From: Lates calcarifer
Lineage: Eukaryota > Chordata > Actinopteri > Centropomidae
DNA: 64,000 nucleotides
Reading direction: 5' to 3'
Assembly (NCBI RefSeq): GCF_001640805.2
Contig: NC_066855.1
Location: 910,621 to 974,620 of the forward strand
The notes beneath the pieces were generated by a model. That model worked only from the letters and a program-made list of their open reading frames with translations. It was not told the DNA's origin and searched no databases. A program made the translations under genes and the position numbers. The first letter of the stretch is position 1, and the number at the start of each line of letters is the position of its first letter. Shown piece after piece: positions 38,201 through 51,500 of this stretch.

Positions 38201-40855
38201 ACAGGAGCAGGTACAACACTCAACACTAACTCAGCATCTGACATCTGAGCGTTATCAGTAGCAAAGTAACAATATTATTGAAGAGAAGGTCACTTTACAC
38301 AAAACAGAAACCAGTAAATATGAATAGCATATCAGTAAAAACTTTAAAGATCATACAGGATGATCATATTGTACTAATACAGTAGACTTTACTAACACTT
38401 CACTTTATTTCTAATATTTCTAATTGTTACCATTTTGACCCAGTCCCACAGACTCTGTCCTGCTTCCAGAAATACTAATGTTTGCTCAAAAACTACAACG
38501 ACGTCACCTTATAGAGTTTATGTTGCATCCTTGCAAACAGTTTCCTATTCACATATCCAGCAACATGAAGCAACAGTAGTATTAATTTGGAGCTGTGTGG
38601 CAGGTAGCATCTAGTGATTTACTGGGTTTTTACTGAAGAGGGACAGATGAGACCTGAGACTGACCCAAAACGTCCACAGAGCTGAGGGGAACTGTGGGTT
38701 TGTCATCATGACTGAGCTGTTTTACACTGAGGTATCTGACTCTTTATTAATATAAAAACATTGATTAGTGCAGCTTTAAAGCTTCAGTGGGAATCAGTGG
38801 GCTTGGAGCCGAGTGGCACAGACATTGGAAGTTGGAAGGAAGTCAGAGTTTGGAGAGAAGGATTAAGAAACTGTTGGTTTTGGTCTTTAGATGGGATTTG
38901 TTTTGAACCTATCCTTGAAACCTTGGCTGTAGCTAATGTATGGCGTGAGCTACTGCAATATGAGGCTGTTCTTTAAATAGGGTGTTAACAGAGAAAGTTT
39001 GGCTCCATCAGCCTTGATATTTATTTTATAAGATTCAACCTGTGACTGTTCCATTCTCAGCTCATGATTACTGTCATACAAATCAGTGCAGGTATGAATC
39101 CTACACAAACTACTAATCAAAGGTGCAGGGTCTAGTCTTCAGACTGTAAATTGAAATGTCACTAAGGAAATAGAGTAATTGTCATTATCTGAGTTCTCTG
39201 GTGTCGTTTCTGTCAATGTCACAGTCACACTTTGCTCTAACCTGGTGTGAAGAACACATACTGTAACACATTTTATTTCATTCACAGGGTCAAAGGTATA
39301 TAAACTCTGAATGTGTTTTCTTTTGATTATGTTGGGAAATAACTCGAGCCAGGGCAGCTACCTGCGGAGCCGGGAGTGATTGCAAACCATATCTCAGGCT
39401 GCCTCCTCTCAGCGCTCGCTGGCTGACAATATGAAAGACATTACGCTCTACATAACCACATTAGGGAGCCACAAACACAATAAAAGCAGGGCAAAGAGCA
39501 TAAAACATGGTGAGCAAATGGAAGGAGGAGGGGAGAAACAGAGGGATGAGTGTAAAGAGGGGTCTCACTGGGGGCCTGTGAGGCAGGAAGGAAACATGGC
39601 GGGTCAATAGACGGGCTACCTTGAGAGAGAACTGGTACATGGGGTGGATTTTATTGAGGTCGTTCATTATGAAGTACAATAAGGAAGCCCGAGCTGCTGC
39701 TGGTCGGTAGTGCTCCCGAGCCTCATTGATTTTGGCCTCTGTCACCTTGGCTTCTTTTACCTACAGTAAAGATAGTGCAAACACAAAGGGAATCACAGTC
39801 ATAGACACGAGCATAAAGCTGCACAGATATGCATACACTCAGGGTTCATCAGTCAGCTAATGATGAAATTGTGCACTATCCAATAAAACACCCTGCAGTA
39901 AAGAGCAGAGCGATTCCAATTTCACGGTTCCAGCCAAAATGTTCTCACACTGCGTGGAACACGACAATTATGAGACTTTTTTGTTTTTACCAGCAAATGC
40001 CTGCGCAATTATGCTTAAGAACGAACATCTGCAAAGGCAGCGCTCATCTCCTCGCTGACAGAAGACACACTCTCACATCACCATACAGGACTTTCTCAGA
40101 AGTGCTCTCAAGTATCAGAAACATCAGTAATTCTCCTCTGGCAGAGATAATACGCTAAGCTGACATGATCTGATTTGCTGACCAAAAAAGAGAAACAAAG
40201 GCAATCAGAGAGAAGGGAATAGAGTATAGGTTTAGATTACAGGCCAAAAACTACAGTGTAAATATTTTGTACATACAGGAAGTGACGCCGAAACAAAAAG
40301 GAGCTGTAGAGATAACAAAGAAAAGGACCTTCTCTTCGATCTCGGCAGCCGTGCGTTTGGTTGTCTCCAGGTTTTCCACCAGTTCTGTGTCGCCCAGGAA
40401 GTTTCCTGAAGCTGAGGACAGACGCGACAGCAGGTTGTCCTCCAGCGTTTTCAGGGTGATCTTGAATCCGTTCTGCTGCTTCGTCAGGTCGGACTGAAAC
40501 ACACAAACACACAAAAACTTGTATCTGACAGATTCCAGAGATGTCAGAGGATTTCTCTGATACACCATACACTTGATGTCAGGTTCTTTTCTGGCCTTAT
40601 CATCATAATCTGAGGAGGTGGGAGATGTGTTCAAGGTGTGGGTCAATAAGAGGACATGAATACTGAAGGGCACCACAAAGGCAGAACTGATCAATACGCT
40701 CTGCATTGGTGATCTGAACCCATAAAGGAAGCGCTCTGGGCTGGATTAGCCAGCTTCCGTCTGGTTTCCAACATCAAACCTCTGCCGAGCGACCTAACCC
40801 TTGATGTGACGAGACCGTCGATTCGAGCGAGAGGGGAGGGAGCTTTGATGGTGAA

Positions 40856-40893
<38 letters not shown>

Positions 40894-43800
40894 CCATTAT
40901 GAATCATTTGTTCGACATTATGGATTAAATTATGAATCCATACAGACATCTAACGTGCACGCGCAGCTCATTCCTGGGGTTTTACCCAACACCTCCCCAT
41001 ATGGATTAGTGCCCCCCCATCGTCTAATAAAGCTTGAACTCAAACTGTTTTTTTCCGTCTTTGTTCTCGTTGAAAAAACAGAAGTGTCGGAGAGAAACTT
41101 TCACTTTTTCAAAGCCTGCTGTTTGAGAGGCGTTGGGAGAACAAAGTCGACAGGGCACGGTTTCTTCTCTTTATTGCTTCATCCTGCTTTGTCCTTCATT
41201 ATAGTCTGTTGCAGCTCCTTGTTTCTGCTCGATAATGACTTTGCTTTATTGAAGTTTCCCTTAATAGAAGCCTCCGCGACCTTTGAATTGTTGTAATTAC
41301 GGGAGGGTGGGCTGTTGTGAGATTTGCCTACTCCAGTGTTGTGGGTGACTGATAATAGCTGAGGGTTTTTGAGTGGCGTGATCCCTGACAGACGGTGGTA
41401 ATAAGTTCCTGGCTGAGCTGTTTCTGCCCCCGTGTAATCGCCGGGGGAGCTGGGGGGTTGCTGGGGGTGGAACTGTTCCTCCTCCCTGCGGCATAATGTT
41501 CCCATGACAAAAGACATACTTAGCTCAGATCACGCCAGGGGAGCAGATAGTTTAAGAGATCACACTGCTTAATTGCTCTCTTTATGACAGTATTTCCTAT
41601 TGCAGTGATGAGAGGTATTTTACACCATTGTTAAAACTAATTGAGCCTCTGCCTTGTGAAATCTCTCATGCTCTGAATTTAACGTTATTACTCACTCTCT
41701 AGTTTAAACGTTCTCCTCTGCCAAAAATGCACAGGGGAAAAAAATGATGTGTTTCATGGCATTTTGAGGAAAGACCTGACATGCGTGCGTTCCAGGCAGA
41801 GAGAAGAAGAAGCAGAGAATTGGTGTGAGTGGACATTTAACCGGGGACATCTGCCTGTGTGACTCAACTGTGACCTTCTAGTTGCCCAGACTCGCTGCTC
41901 TTGAGGGGGAAAGCTATCCACACTGAAACATTCCCAACTGAATCCAGTAATGAGTCAGTTTTTAACGATTAGCTTTCCTCTGGCACATTGTACTTGTAAT
42001 TACCCTTGCTTGGGAAAAACAAACAATTAACCAGTCAGCAGAACACCCTAATTGGGATTAAAATGAGATATTACATCTATCATTTTTTAGGCAAATGATT
42101 ACTGAGTGCCACGGAGCAGCCCTGTTAAGGTACTTTGGGAAGTGGAGCATTTTAGCTCTCATTAACGCCGAGGAATTGTGCCGGAGCAAACACACACAAG
42201 GATGCACACATGCACACTCATATGAGCAGAGGGAGAAGCAGACGAGGTGGTTATTGTGGTAAAAGGTTGTAGGCTGATCCCCCTGTGCACTCTCCAAAAA
42301 GGCAACTTGACATTTTAAGCTCCTTAGCCCGTCTTTTGCTCGGTTAAATGAGAGTTCTTTCACCTGGTAGTCGTCTTACGGCTCAGTAGAGACGCTAACC
42401 TCATTAAAGGTATAATGGCACAGAGTCATTCAAAGAATACAAACAGGTACAGCCAATTTGCAGTGTGCTATCAGTCTGCCGATTGTTATCAGTCCGGGTT
42501 GTTTACTGACAACAAAAAGCCGTTCAGCGCTTCATTCTATGGGCCGTGTTTTGATGGGAGGGTGCTTGGAGTGTACACAGCGATCCCCCCACCACCCACC
42601 TTCAACTTTCAGTGTTAATTAAAATGATAAGTGAGTTCCAGATCTTGTTTTTCCCCTCACCCTCCGATCTCAGTGAAATGCTAATTAAACAAGCTTCATT
42701 AAATCACATTTCACTTCTTCTCCATTGGATTTTGCTGAGGGGACATTAGGCTTAAAATAACTCCAGCAGTTTGGTGGTTTTTTTTCTCCCTCTCTCTCAG
42801 TTTATTAAAAATGCTGATTCGTCTGTGGATGAAAGCCTACAGGTCTGAATACAGCATTGCCTAAAGAGGCCCAACGCAAACAAGGACGCCTCCAGAAAAC
42901 CATCAAAATGCAAATAGCATTGTGTTGGAGTGAATCTGCCTGACCCCTTAACAGAGTTCCCACATTATCTTCCGTTCGGATCTCTCGGAGACTCCGCCGT
43001 CAGCCAGACGCCTTCTGAGCTAAGAGGGATTTCTGTTTTCCTTTCCCCCCTCGACTAACAAGAGACACATTTAAGGAACAGTGGAAGTGTGTCAATGTGT
43101 TGTCTAATTGCCGTGGTACAGTAGCGCCACTGGCCAATCCATTTCAAACAGCTGACATGAAAAGAGCAGATTGTCAATGAGACGAGCAGGAGGCATCATT
43201 AGACGCTGGAGCTTTGATCAAGTCAAGCTTTGCTTAATTACGAACATTTACATTCAGACTGTAGACCATACTGTGGATATCGTAACTATCTGCTGCTCAT
43301 TACTCCTCAAAAGTCGTCTACCAGGAACCTGCTGTACTGTACACAGTGTACCGAGCCGGCCATTAACTCTCACCACAGATGACAGCTTTAAGCTACAGCT
43401 GGTGACAACGACGCTGATCAACAGAGTGGAACCACGGCTTTCTCCTCCTCATAGACGGAGGGTCGTGGGTCCGCACAACAAAGACAGTCATTTAAATGAA
43501 AAAGGAAAAAGTGACTCCTATCTGCCTCTCCTTTGATTTTGGAGAGGTGGATGTGGATGTGTGAACATAAATGAGTCTGCCAAAGTGATAAAAAACCAGA
43601 TGAAACTCCCTTGAGGATAGCATCAAGACACAATTACACAATTCCTGGAGCTTGATGATAAATGGAAGAGTGTCACAGGAACAGTACCCTGGGTGACTGT
43701 GACACAGTGGTGCATTGTTAGTGCTTCAAAGTTAATAAGATTTTTTTGATTTAGGATTAATGGATTATTGCCTGTATGGAAGATTCCTCACAGATGCTGA

Positions 43801-46800
43801 AAGCCATTCAAACATAACTGCTTTTTCTTTTGATTCTGGCTATTATCAAACCATTTAAGATGCTGGAGAGTTAACCAGCTCATGAACGCATTTGGATTTT
43901 TTTATATGTCTCATTAACCAACAAAGAGCGTGTTTAGGCTTTGCATAAAAAGTAATGTGTTTCTATCAACAGGAAGATTGTTCTGATAAAATGAAACCTT
44001 GTGGCTGATGGTGAAGACAGATTACCACGTTCAAACACTTTGTGTAGAACTTAAAACATCAGTACTTTGGCACTATCACCAAATCATTTCATGATGTTTG
44101 AAAGTGGCATTATTAAGAAATGGTGTTTCTCATAATAACCTCTCTGACATCTGCTGTTGTCTGAAGAAGCTTTACTTCTGTTGATGGGCTGTAGAGTAAT
44201 GCATGTTCAGATGTATCATGTTATTATTACACTCTTGGTCATGTAGTTGAAATTTAGCAAAGGCATTTCATTCTGTGTCACATCACCAGAGCACAGGCTG
44301 CAGGGTGAAGTGAACACACCATGAAAAACAGTGCAACGACAAAGATTGATTTCTGCACTTACAATAAATAGTTTCAACATCATTATTGCTCATGGAGCAA
44401 TATGCAGATAGCTCTAATCTGGGAATCAGCTTTGGGCAAATGTTTGTGTGCCACTCTTTCTGTTAAAGTCAAGTTAATTCAAACAACTCGCACAAGAAAA
44501 AGAATAATGTTCACTGGAATCTGGAAAGTTAGAAATTGCAAAGTCGTGCATAACTATTCAAAGTAATTCAATAACACTGACTAAAAATCCATGCATTTAC
44601 ATTATATTTAACAACACGACTCAATGCACATTTAAAATGGTAATCTAATTTTCTGATTGCTCTTTTTCTGCACACAGAAATACCACATAAACACACAGTG
44701 ACAAACTCACACACTCACACAGACACACACAGGGTCTCAGTCTCCCTAAGTGAGGGACCCAAAGCCTCACAATTATCACACATCCATTTAGTTTGCTGTT
44801 AATCAAAGGCAGCAGCTGATTGTTTTGGAATCACCTGCAGCCTCTTGTGATGTTTAAAGACAGACAGTGTTTTCTTGGCGATGTGCGGCGGTAAAGATGG
44901 ATAATAACGAGCGAGGGAGCGAACGCCCTGCTTCTAAAGGCCCCGTGACTCCACAGACTGCTTCTTTTAATTACACCGGCACAAAGGAGATGCTAGGAGA
45001 GGAACTCAAAGAGTCCAGCGTGGAACACTTGTTTGTTCTCTGATAGCACCTGAAGACTGTGACAGATACGGCTTTCACGTGTGCTCAGGTTCACTTTTCC
45101 ATTCTGGCGACATATGAGATGAAAGCAGATCTGTCAGGGATTCCTCTGTTGTTAAACAGCGGTCTCAGGTAGTGTTTCTCTCTGCCTGCTCTGACACACT
45201 GACTCCCTCACCTTCAGTTGTTCCAGGTCAGGTCTCTCCATGCTGACCACCGCAGCTAACAGCTGGTCCTCCAGACCGTCTCTGGTCACTGTGAAATTTA
45301 TCAAGGTGCACTGGGCCTGCAGCTCCGGCTGGTAATGAGGGCTGGCGAGCTTGGTGTGCAGGATGAGGCGGAAACTGGGGTTGTACTCACACTCCTTGTC
45401 ACCGATCTTGATGTATCTGTGTGGGTAAATGAGGAATGGAAATTTCTCTTCATTGAAATTTGCTAAATAGAAGCAAAGATTCTGACACCAGTCAGGGTCA
45501 ACGGTCATCTTCAAACCAAACCATCCTCTGCTAAACTGCTAACATATATCTATATTTTATTTTATTTTTTTAAGGGCTAAATGAATTTCGCTGCTCTGTC
45601 TCTTTTCGTATTTTTGATCACTCAGTATTGTCTTAAATCCAAAGTCTTATTTTTTATGGGTCATCATTTTTAGGAAGAAGCTGATTTTCACTGTTTTTAT
45701 TTACTGTTTTCTGTCTTTAGTGTCTTTGTTACAGCCTGGGGTAGTTACTGATTTACTTTACTTCTTGTTAATGTATCTGATAAAAAAGCTAATGATCCAG
45801 AACCTGGATCTTAAAGCAGGTGTTCAGCGGTCAGTGTGGTCAAGTGATGAGTGTTGTTGGTTGAGAGTCTTCTGCATTAGAAGGCAGTGTGACACTGAAA
45901 CCTTTGGCTCGTTTTCACTCAGTTTGTGTATGATGACTTCAGTGGTTATTATACAAAGGTGCAAATTTGAAAACATTTCTTACCTGCCCTTTTTAATCGT
46001 TTCTCTGCCCAGCAAAGGTCCAAGAACAGGATCCAGTGTTTCCTCCAAGTTCTCTATCAGAACCACGTCACCTGCTGCCAGTGCTCTCTCTATGGCATCC
46101 AGGTACCTTTCAAGGCAAAACAACAGGAACTCCTCTGTTCATCATCTTGTCCAAAAAAATGACCATGTGCACATTTCACTGTAAAGACTCGTACCCTCTC
46201 TGTCCGATGCGGATGACGCGCAGGTCCTCGCCATATTTGTTTTTGATCCACTTGATGCCCTGCAGCTGGGGGTCCACCATGAGGGGCCAGCGCTGGCAGG
46301 AAGTGAGAATGGTTGCGTTCTCGGTGGACATCCTGTCGGCTGGCAGCCCCTCATTTTGCCACGCTGCTATGTCAGCGTCGTCCGTCAGCATGGTCAGAGG
46401 GTCCAGGTCAGGGGTCACGGGGATGGGAACCTTACAGGTTACAGCGGTGAAGAATGAATCATGTGTACCACTGCTGTAGTCTTAACAAAGTTTCAGTCCT
46501 GGAATCCAGGAACGTTAAGCTGGAATCATCCTGTACTCTGTTTTCTTTCAGTCACCTTGACAGACAGCAGTGATTGCAGTGACAGGTTTGCAGGGGGGAT
46601 GGTTTTACTAGATATGTGACTAAAAAAGAGAAGATAAGGGAACTTTTCCCAGCTGACTGAGTCTGCACATAGCACTCTACAGCTGCTGTAGCCCAACATG
46701 TACTGTAGAAACTTTACAAGGATTAATCACCAGGAAACCCACCTTCAGCTGACTGAGATAAGGCCTCCAGGTGTTGTCCATAAGCTGGAGCCTGTAGCGT

Positions 46801-48511
46801 TTGGTGAAGTATCCCAAGTAGGAGATGAAGGCGGTGATGAGGAGGACGTCCCCACACAGAGTCCTCTCCTGTTTCTTGAAGTTTCCTACGGCCTCGGCCC
46901 AGCGAACGTTCTCTGACGCCAGGCCTCCCACCTGAAACACAGGGAGCAGAGAGATTGGTTTTTTACTTCACTACACCAGGTTCCCCCGGGGATATCCTGT
47001 AAAATCAAATCTAAATTAATCTATGTCTGCCGTCACTGATGCACACTCTCATGAACATCAGGAAATCTCCAGAACAACAATGCCGTGCTACCTTCAAGTC
47101 CTTTTTTATTACGTTTTCATATCCTTTATCACCTCTCTGCTCGTGTACCGACACCTCTACTCTTTACTGCAGCAATGATCCAATTTCCCTTCAGGGATCA
47201 ATAAAGTTCACCTTAATATCTTATCTCCTGTAAAGTTGAGAGGCCCCACACTTTGATACAGACTGTAACTTTCCAGCGCAGATCATGGAAACACTGTACA
47301 CTTCAGCATGTTGACTGCATTTGCATTGATATCTGTGATTGACTAGCAGATGAGCACAACCTCTCGTTCTTTTGTTGCTCCTGTCAGGCCTTTTGGAAGC
47401 TTCCCCTGAATAATTTAGATTAACATACTAACAGAGTCAACACTCATCTTTTTGTTTTGCTGCTGTCAGCAGGAGATTTACACACTCGCAAATAATGGTA
47501 GGATTTATGTATATACTGTATGTGAGTGTGTGTGTATATTTATATATTGTATATATGTGTGTATAAACAGAGGTTTGAGAGGTGCAATGCAAGAGCTACT
47601 TCCTTTGTTTATTTCCCAAACATGGACAGTATATCATTTTAATCATATATACAGATACAGTATCTGTCAGTGCTGAGCAAGTGGTCAGTCAACTTAAGGG
47701 ATGTCCCACAGTTTCATCACCTCCTGTGGCCTGGATTGTACCTCATTTGCTTTTAGATGAATTAGTAAATGTATAATACTCATCTGTAAAGTAACTTAGA
47801 ATAGAATAGAATAAAATGGAAAAAGTCAAATTCAAATAATACAAAAAATGACCCACATGAACCTGAGTGTGATTTATCTTTAAACAGAAGTTTAAACAGT
47901 GGCAAAATATAATCATGTCATACTGACTGATTTTTTAAAAAAGACTTCAGCTCATCATTTTCCATCATCAGGTGTTCAGGTGTCAGGCTTCAGTATCAGA
48001 TCATGTGGTGAGTTTAACACCTGTGTGACATCTGTAAAACTTTACCCTGCACTGCTCATAATGATGTCTGTGTGTTTCAATGTGACTCTGAGAAAACTTT
48101 GTGTGGTGAACTTTACTGCAAAAAGTTCAGAGTGCAGCTGTTCATACCCAAATAATATCTGTAAATACCCGAACACGTAGGAAGAAGAACCAAAGACAGA
48201 GGCAGCCAGGCTAACAAGCAAAGCTAAAACTACTTTTTTGTGTTTGTGAGTATCAATACAAGTTTGTACACATCTGTATGTATGTGAGGGAAGGAGCATG
48301 TGGCACAGATGGTAAAGTGTGTGTGTGTGTGTGTGTTATTAGGGAGCTGGTGCTCTGTGTGACCCCACTGTGACCCTGCTCACCAGACGGTTGGCCAGGG
48401 AAATGGTGTGTGCAGTTGACTCTGCTTCCTGTTGGCACTTGAGCTTGTCTGCTGTGGCTTTCTCAAACTTGGCTGTCAGCTTGGCCAGGTTCTCATTAAG
48501 GTGCTGATAGG

Positions 48512-48544
<33 letters not shown>

Positions 48545-51500
48545 AGAAGAGAAAATTGGCACTCGTTAAAATACAGCATGGTCATACACAATCCTCAAAG
48601 ACAGAAAACAAAGATGACTCAAGTCTGTCTCTGAAAGAAACAGTGTGAAAAGTTGGGTGAAACTTATCATTCCCTCCACTATGGATTTATTTGGCATATG
48701 GAAGCAATTAGCACAAGGACAAACAGGATTAATCGGTGGAGAGGCACACAGGTTCAGTAGATTAGTTTGAGGATTGCTAATTCCCCTTGGCTCCGAACCC
48801 TATCTCCGCTCAACCGATCTGACTGAGGGCTGAAAAATGACAGCGAGAAGTCATGCTGGATCTTATTAACAGTCGTCACTCTGCACTCTGCAGGGTTTGA
48901 TGTAAGCAGCAGACACCGCTGCAGAGTCCCGAGCACCGCGCTCTGCTGGGGCTCTCCTCTGACTCTGATGTACTGAATGTCAAACGCCACTGAGAAACAA
49001 TTATTTACAGCTGCTTTTATCAATAGGGTTTTTAGGTTGATGGATTTGGTTTTAGATTAATGAACAGTAAAAGCCTTTAATAGCACTTACACCAGCTTTG
49101 TATTGATGAAATGCTGGTGGTATATCATTACTGGCAGAGCTCATGTGTCAACTGTCACTCAAGCCTTGATAAAATAATTCATATCCTGAATTTTGGCTTC
49201 AGCTTACCGCCTCTGGTTGTTGTTTTTACTTTATTTTATTTCTGTTGCATCAGCTTCGTATTACACTGATATCTTCAGGGTTTGATAGAGTTTCTGATCC
49301 ATACAGATGTCTCAGAAATCTTTTATAGCAAGGTGCTGAGATTACTGGCTTTCACAAGTCATTTTTCAGCCCACACTCTGTTCTGTACAAAAGTCAGCCC
49401 ACAAACTGAAGTGTTAAGATGCTGTTTAGTGTTTGTGTCAGTGTGTTTTTCTGTCAAAGAAATAACTAGAAGGCTGGAACAGTAAGTCTCATCTGTAATA
49501 AAATGGTAATATAATTTCAAAGAATACATCAGCTGGATTTTAGATTGTGAAACTGTCTTCTTTTGAAACAGAACCTTGGCATACAGCAAATAAACTTTTC
49601 ATTTCCTGTATCCTCAGTCCAAAGCAGCGGCTTCTTACATTGATCTTGCTCTTGATGGTGGCGAGCTTCTCCTGTGCAGCAGCCAGCTCTGCGTTGGCCT
49701 TGCTCAGAGCCTGACGCTTGGGCTCCACCTCGCAGTAAACCTCATAGAACTTGACAATGTTTAAAACCCAGGAGCACAGACCCGCTGCTGCGTACGACTT
49801 GGAGGCCACCAGGTCTGGCTGGAACTCTGGATCCTGGAGACGAACAATAACACACATCACATACTGCAGCAGAGCCTCTGATTCATCTCCAGTCTGATCA
49901 GTCAGAGTCACTGTAACAGTAACAACATATTTACAACATATTAAAGTTGAGTTCTGATCTGAAACTGCTTTTCTGACAAGACCAGCTACGCAGCCAGCTA
50001 CAAGAAGAACGGTAATATCAGTTAGCCTCATGTTAGCTGAGACTGTAGCAGGAGACGATCGGCCTCAAAACTTCCAACTTTAAACTAAGACATTATGAGT
50101 TAGAGTCTCATTTTCCAGGTCTTTGTACGAACTGAATTTTGACTTTATCTCCTGCACTGTCATACCTAGTATCCGCTCCACTGAACTTCATAATCAGGGC
50201 GGCTGTTAAATTTGTAACACTTAATTAACTGGTTGATTTTCTCCGGCTGTCATTTGGACACGGCAGCCATAATGTGGCACTGTCATTGTAATCACACCCC
50301 TGCTAAATTTACGACTTATTAGTTGAACTTGCCGAGCGGCAGACACTGCACACTGCACGCTGCCGTTAGCGTTGACTTTAATGAATGAGGGCTAATTGAA
50401 TTGCTCACCTGCAGGTAAGGCTGAATAGCTTTAAGGCAGGCCTCTGGGATGTTCTCTTTGTTGAAGTTTATCAGAGAGTCCAGGAACGCGTCCACTTTGG
50501 CCATCATCACCTTCGCAGCCTTCCAGCTGCGATCCTTCGGGACTTTGCCACCAGGCGCCATCAGGACCATGACTGCTGCTGTGACGTTGGTCACCGCCGT
50601 CACTGGAGAGCCGAACGACTTCAACTCTGTCAAGTTGTTCTGATGTTGGGAAGACAGAGGGAATAATGAATGAAAAATGAAAGAGCTATGATTTAATTGA
50701 GTTTGAACAACTACATATCCCTGTGGCCTGCTGGGGGGAAAAAAGAGAGAAAAAGCAAAGGATTAGAATAAAGGAAGAAGAACCTGTGCTGACTTTGAGA
50801 AGACAACAGAGAATACTAATTAGGGCATCTTTAGAGAGCTCTAAGCAGTGATTGAACTGTCTGTTCTGCTTGTTTGAGCAGAGAGCACCTTTTAAACACA
50901 GAGGGTGTTTTTGAAAATCCCCTCGGCTGCTCATAAACCTACATGGGATGTGAAGATGAAGTAAAATGCCCGCAGAACATAGAGAAGACATTATTTTAGC
51001 AAAGACCCGACTAAATCCTGTGATTCAATAATCTTTTATACAGTTCAAGGCCAGTGTGGACATAACTTATTCCTCTGGAGCTGGGAAAACAAAATCAAAC
51101 ACAGAAAAAAGAACACAACCCCTTTAAAAAAAAAAAGAAGAATTAAACTAAGAGAGAAAAGTATGATTGAGCAAATCAATAAGACACAGCGAGGCATAAG
51201 AGAGTAACTGACCTTATTAAGAGTGTTAAGGGCATCCTGAGCAGCTAGGAGAGCAGGTTCAGCCTTGGCCAAGTCCTCCTCACAGTCTCTCTGTTTGCCG
51301 CTGACCACCACAGCGATGGCCGCCACCTTTTGCTCCTCCTCATCAGCCACTGCCTTCTCCTTGGACACCTTCTCGGTTTCTACCCCGACCACCTGTGGAC
51401 GGCACACACAGTTTATTGCTGGGTTAATGGTGCAGGTTCAGTCTGTGCTTCGCTTTCACAGCGAGGACACGCTGCAAAAAATAACCCTACAGGTTTGAAC

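Noticed and set aside
40251..40706. 151-aa minus-strand ORF
   Set aside because: Only 40329-40493 is dynein coding; the rest reads through both splice sites into the intron.
45720..46184. 154-aa + strand ORF
   Set aside because: It lies antisense over dnah9 exon 45984-46106 and the flanking introns, has no family resemblance or promoter, and its openness is explained by the exon on the other strand.
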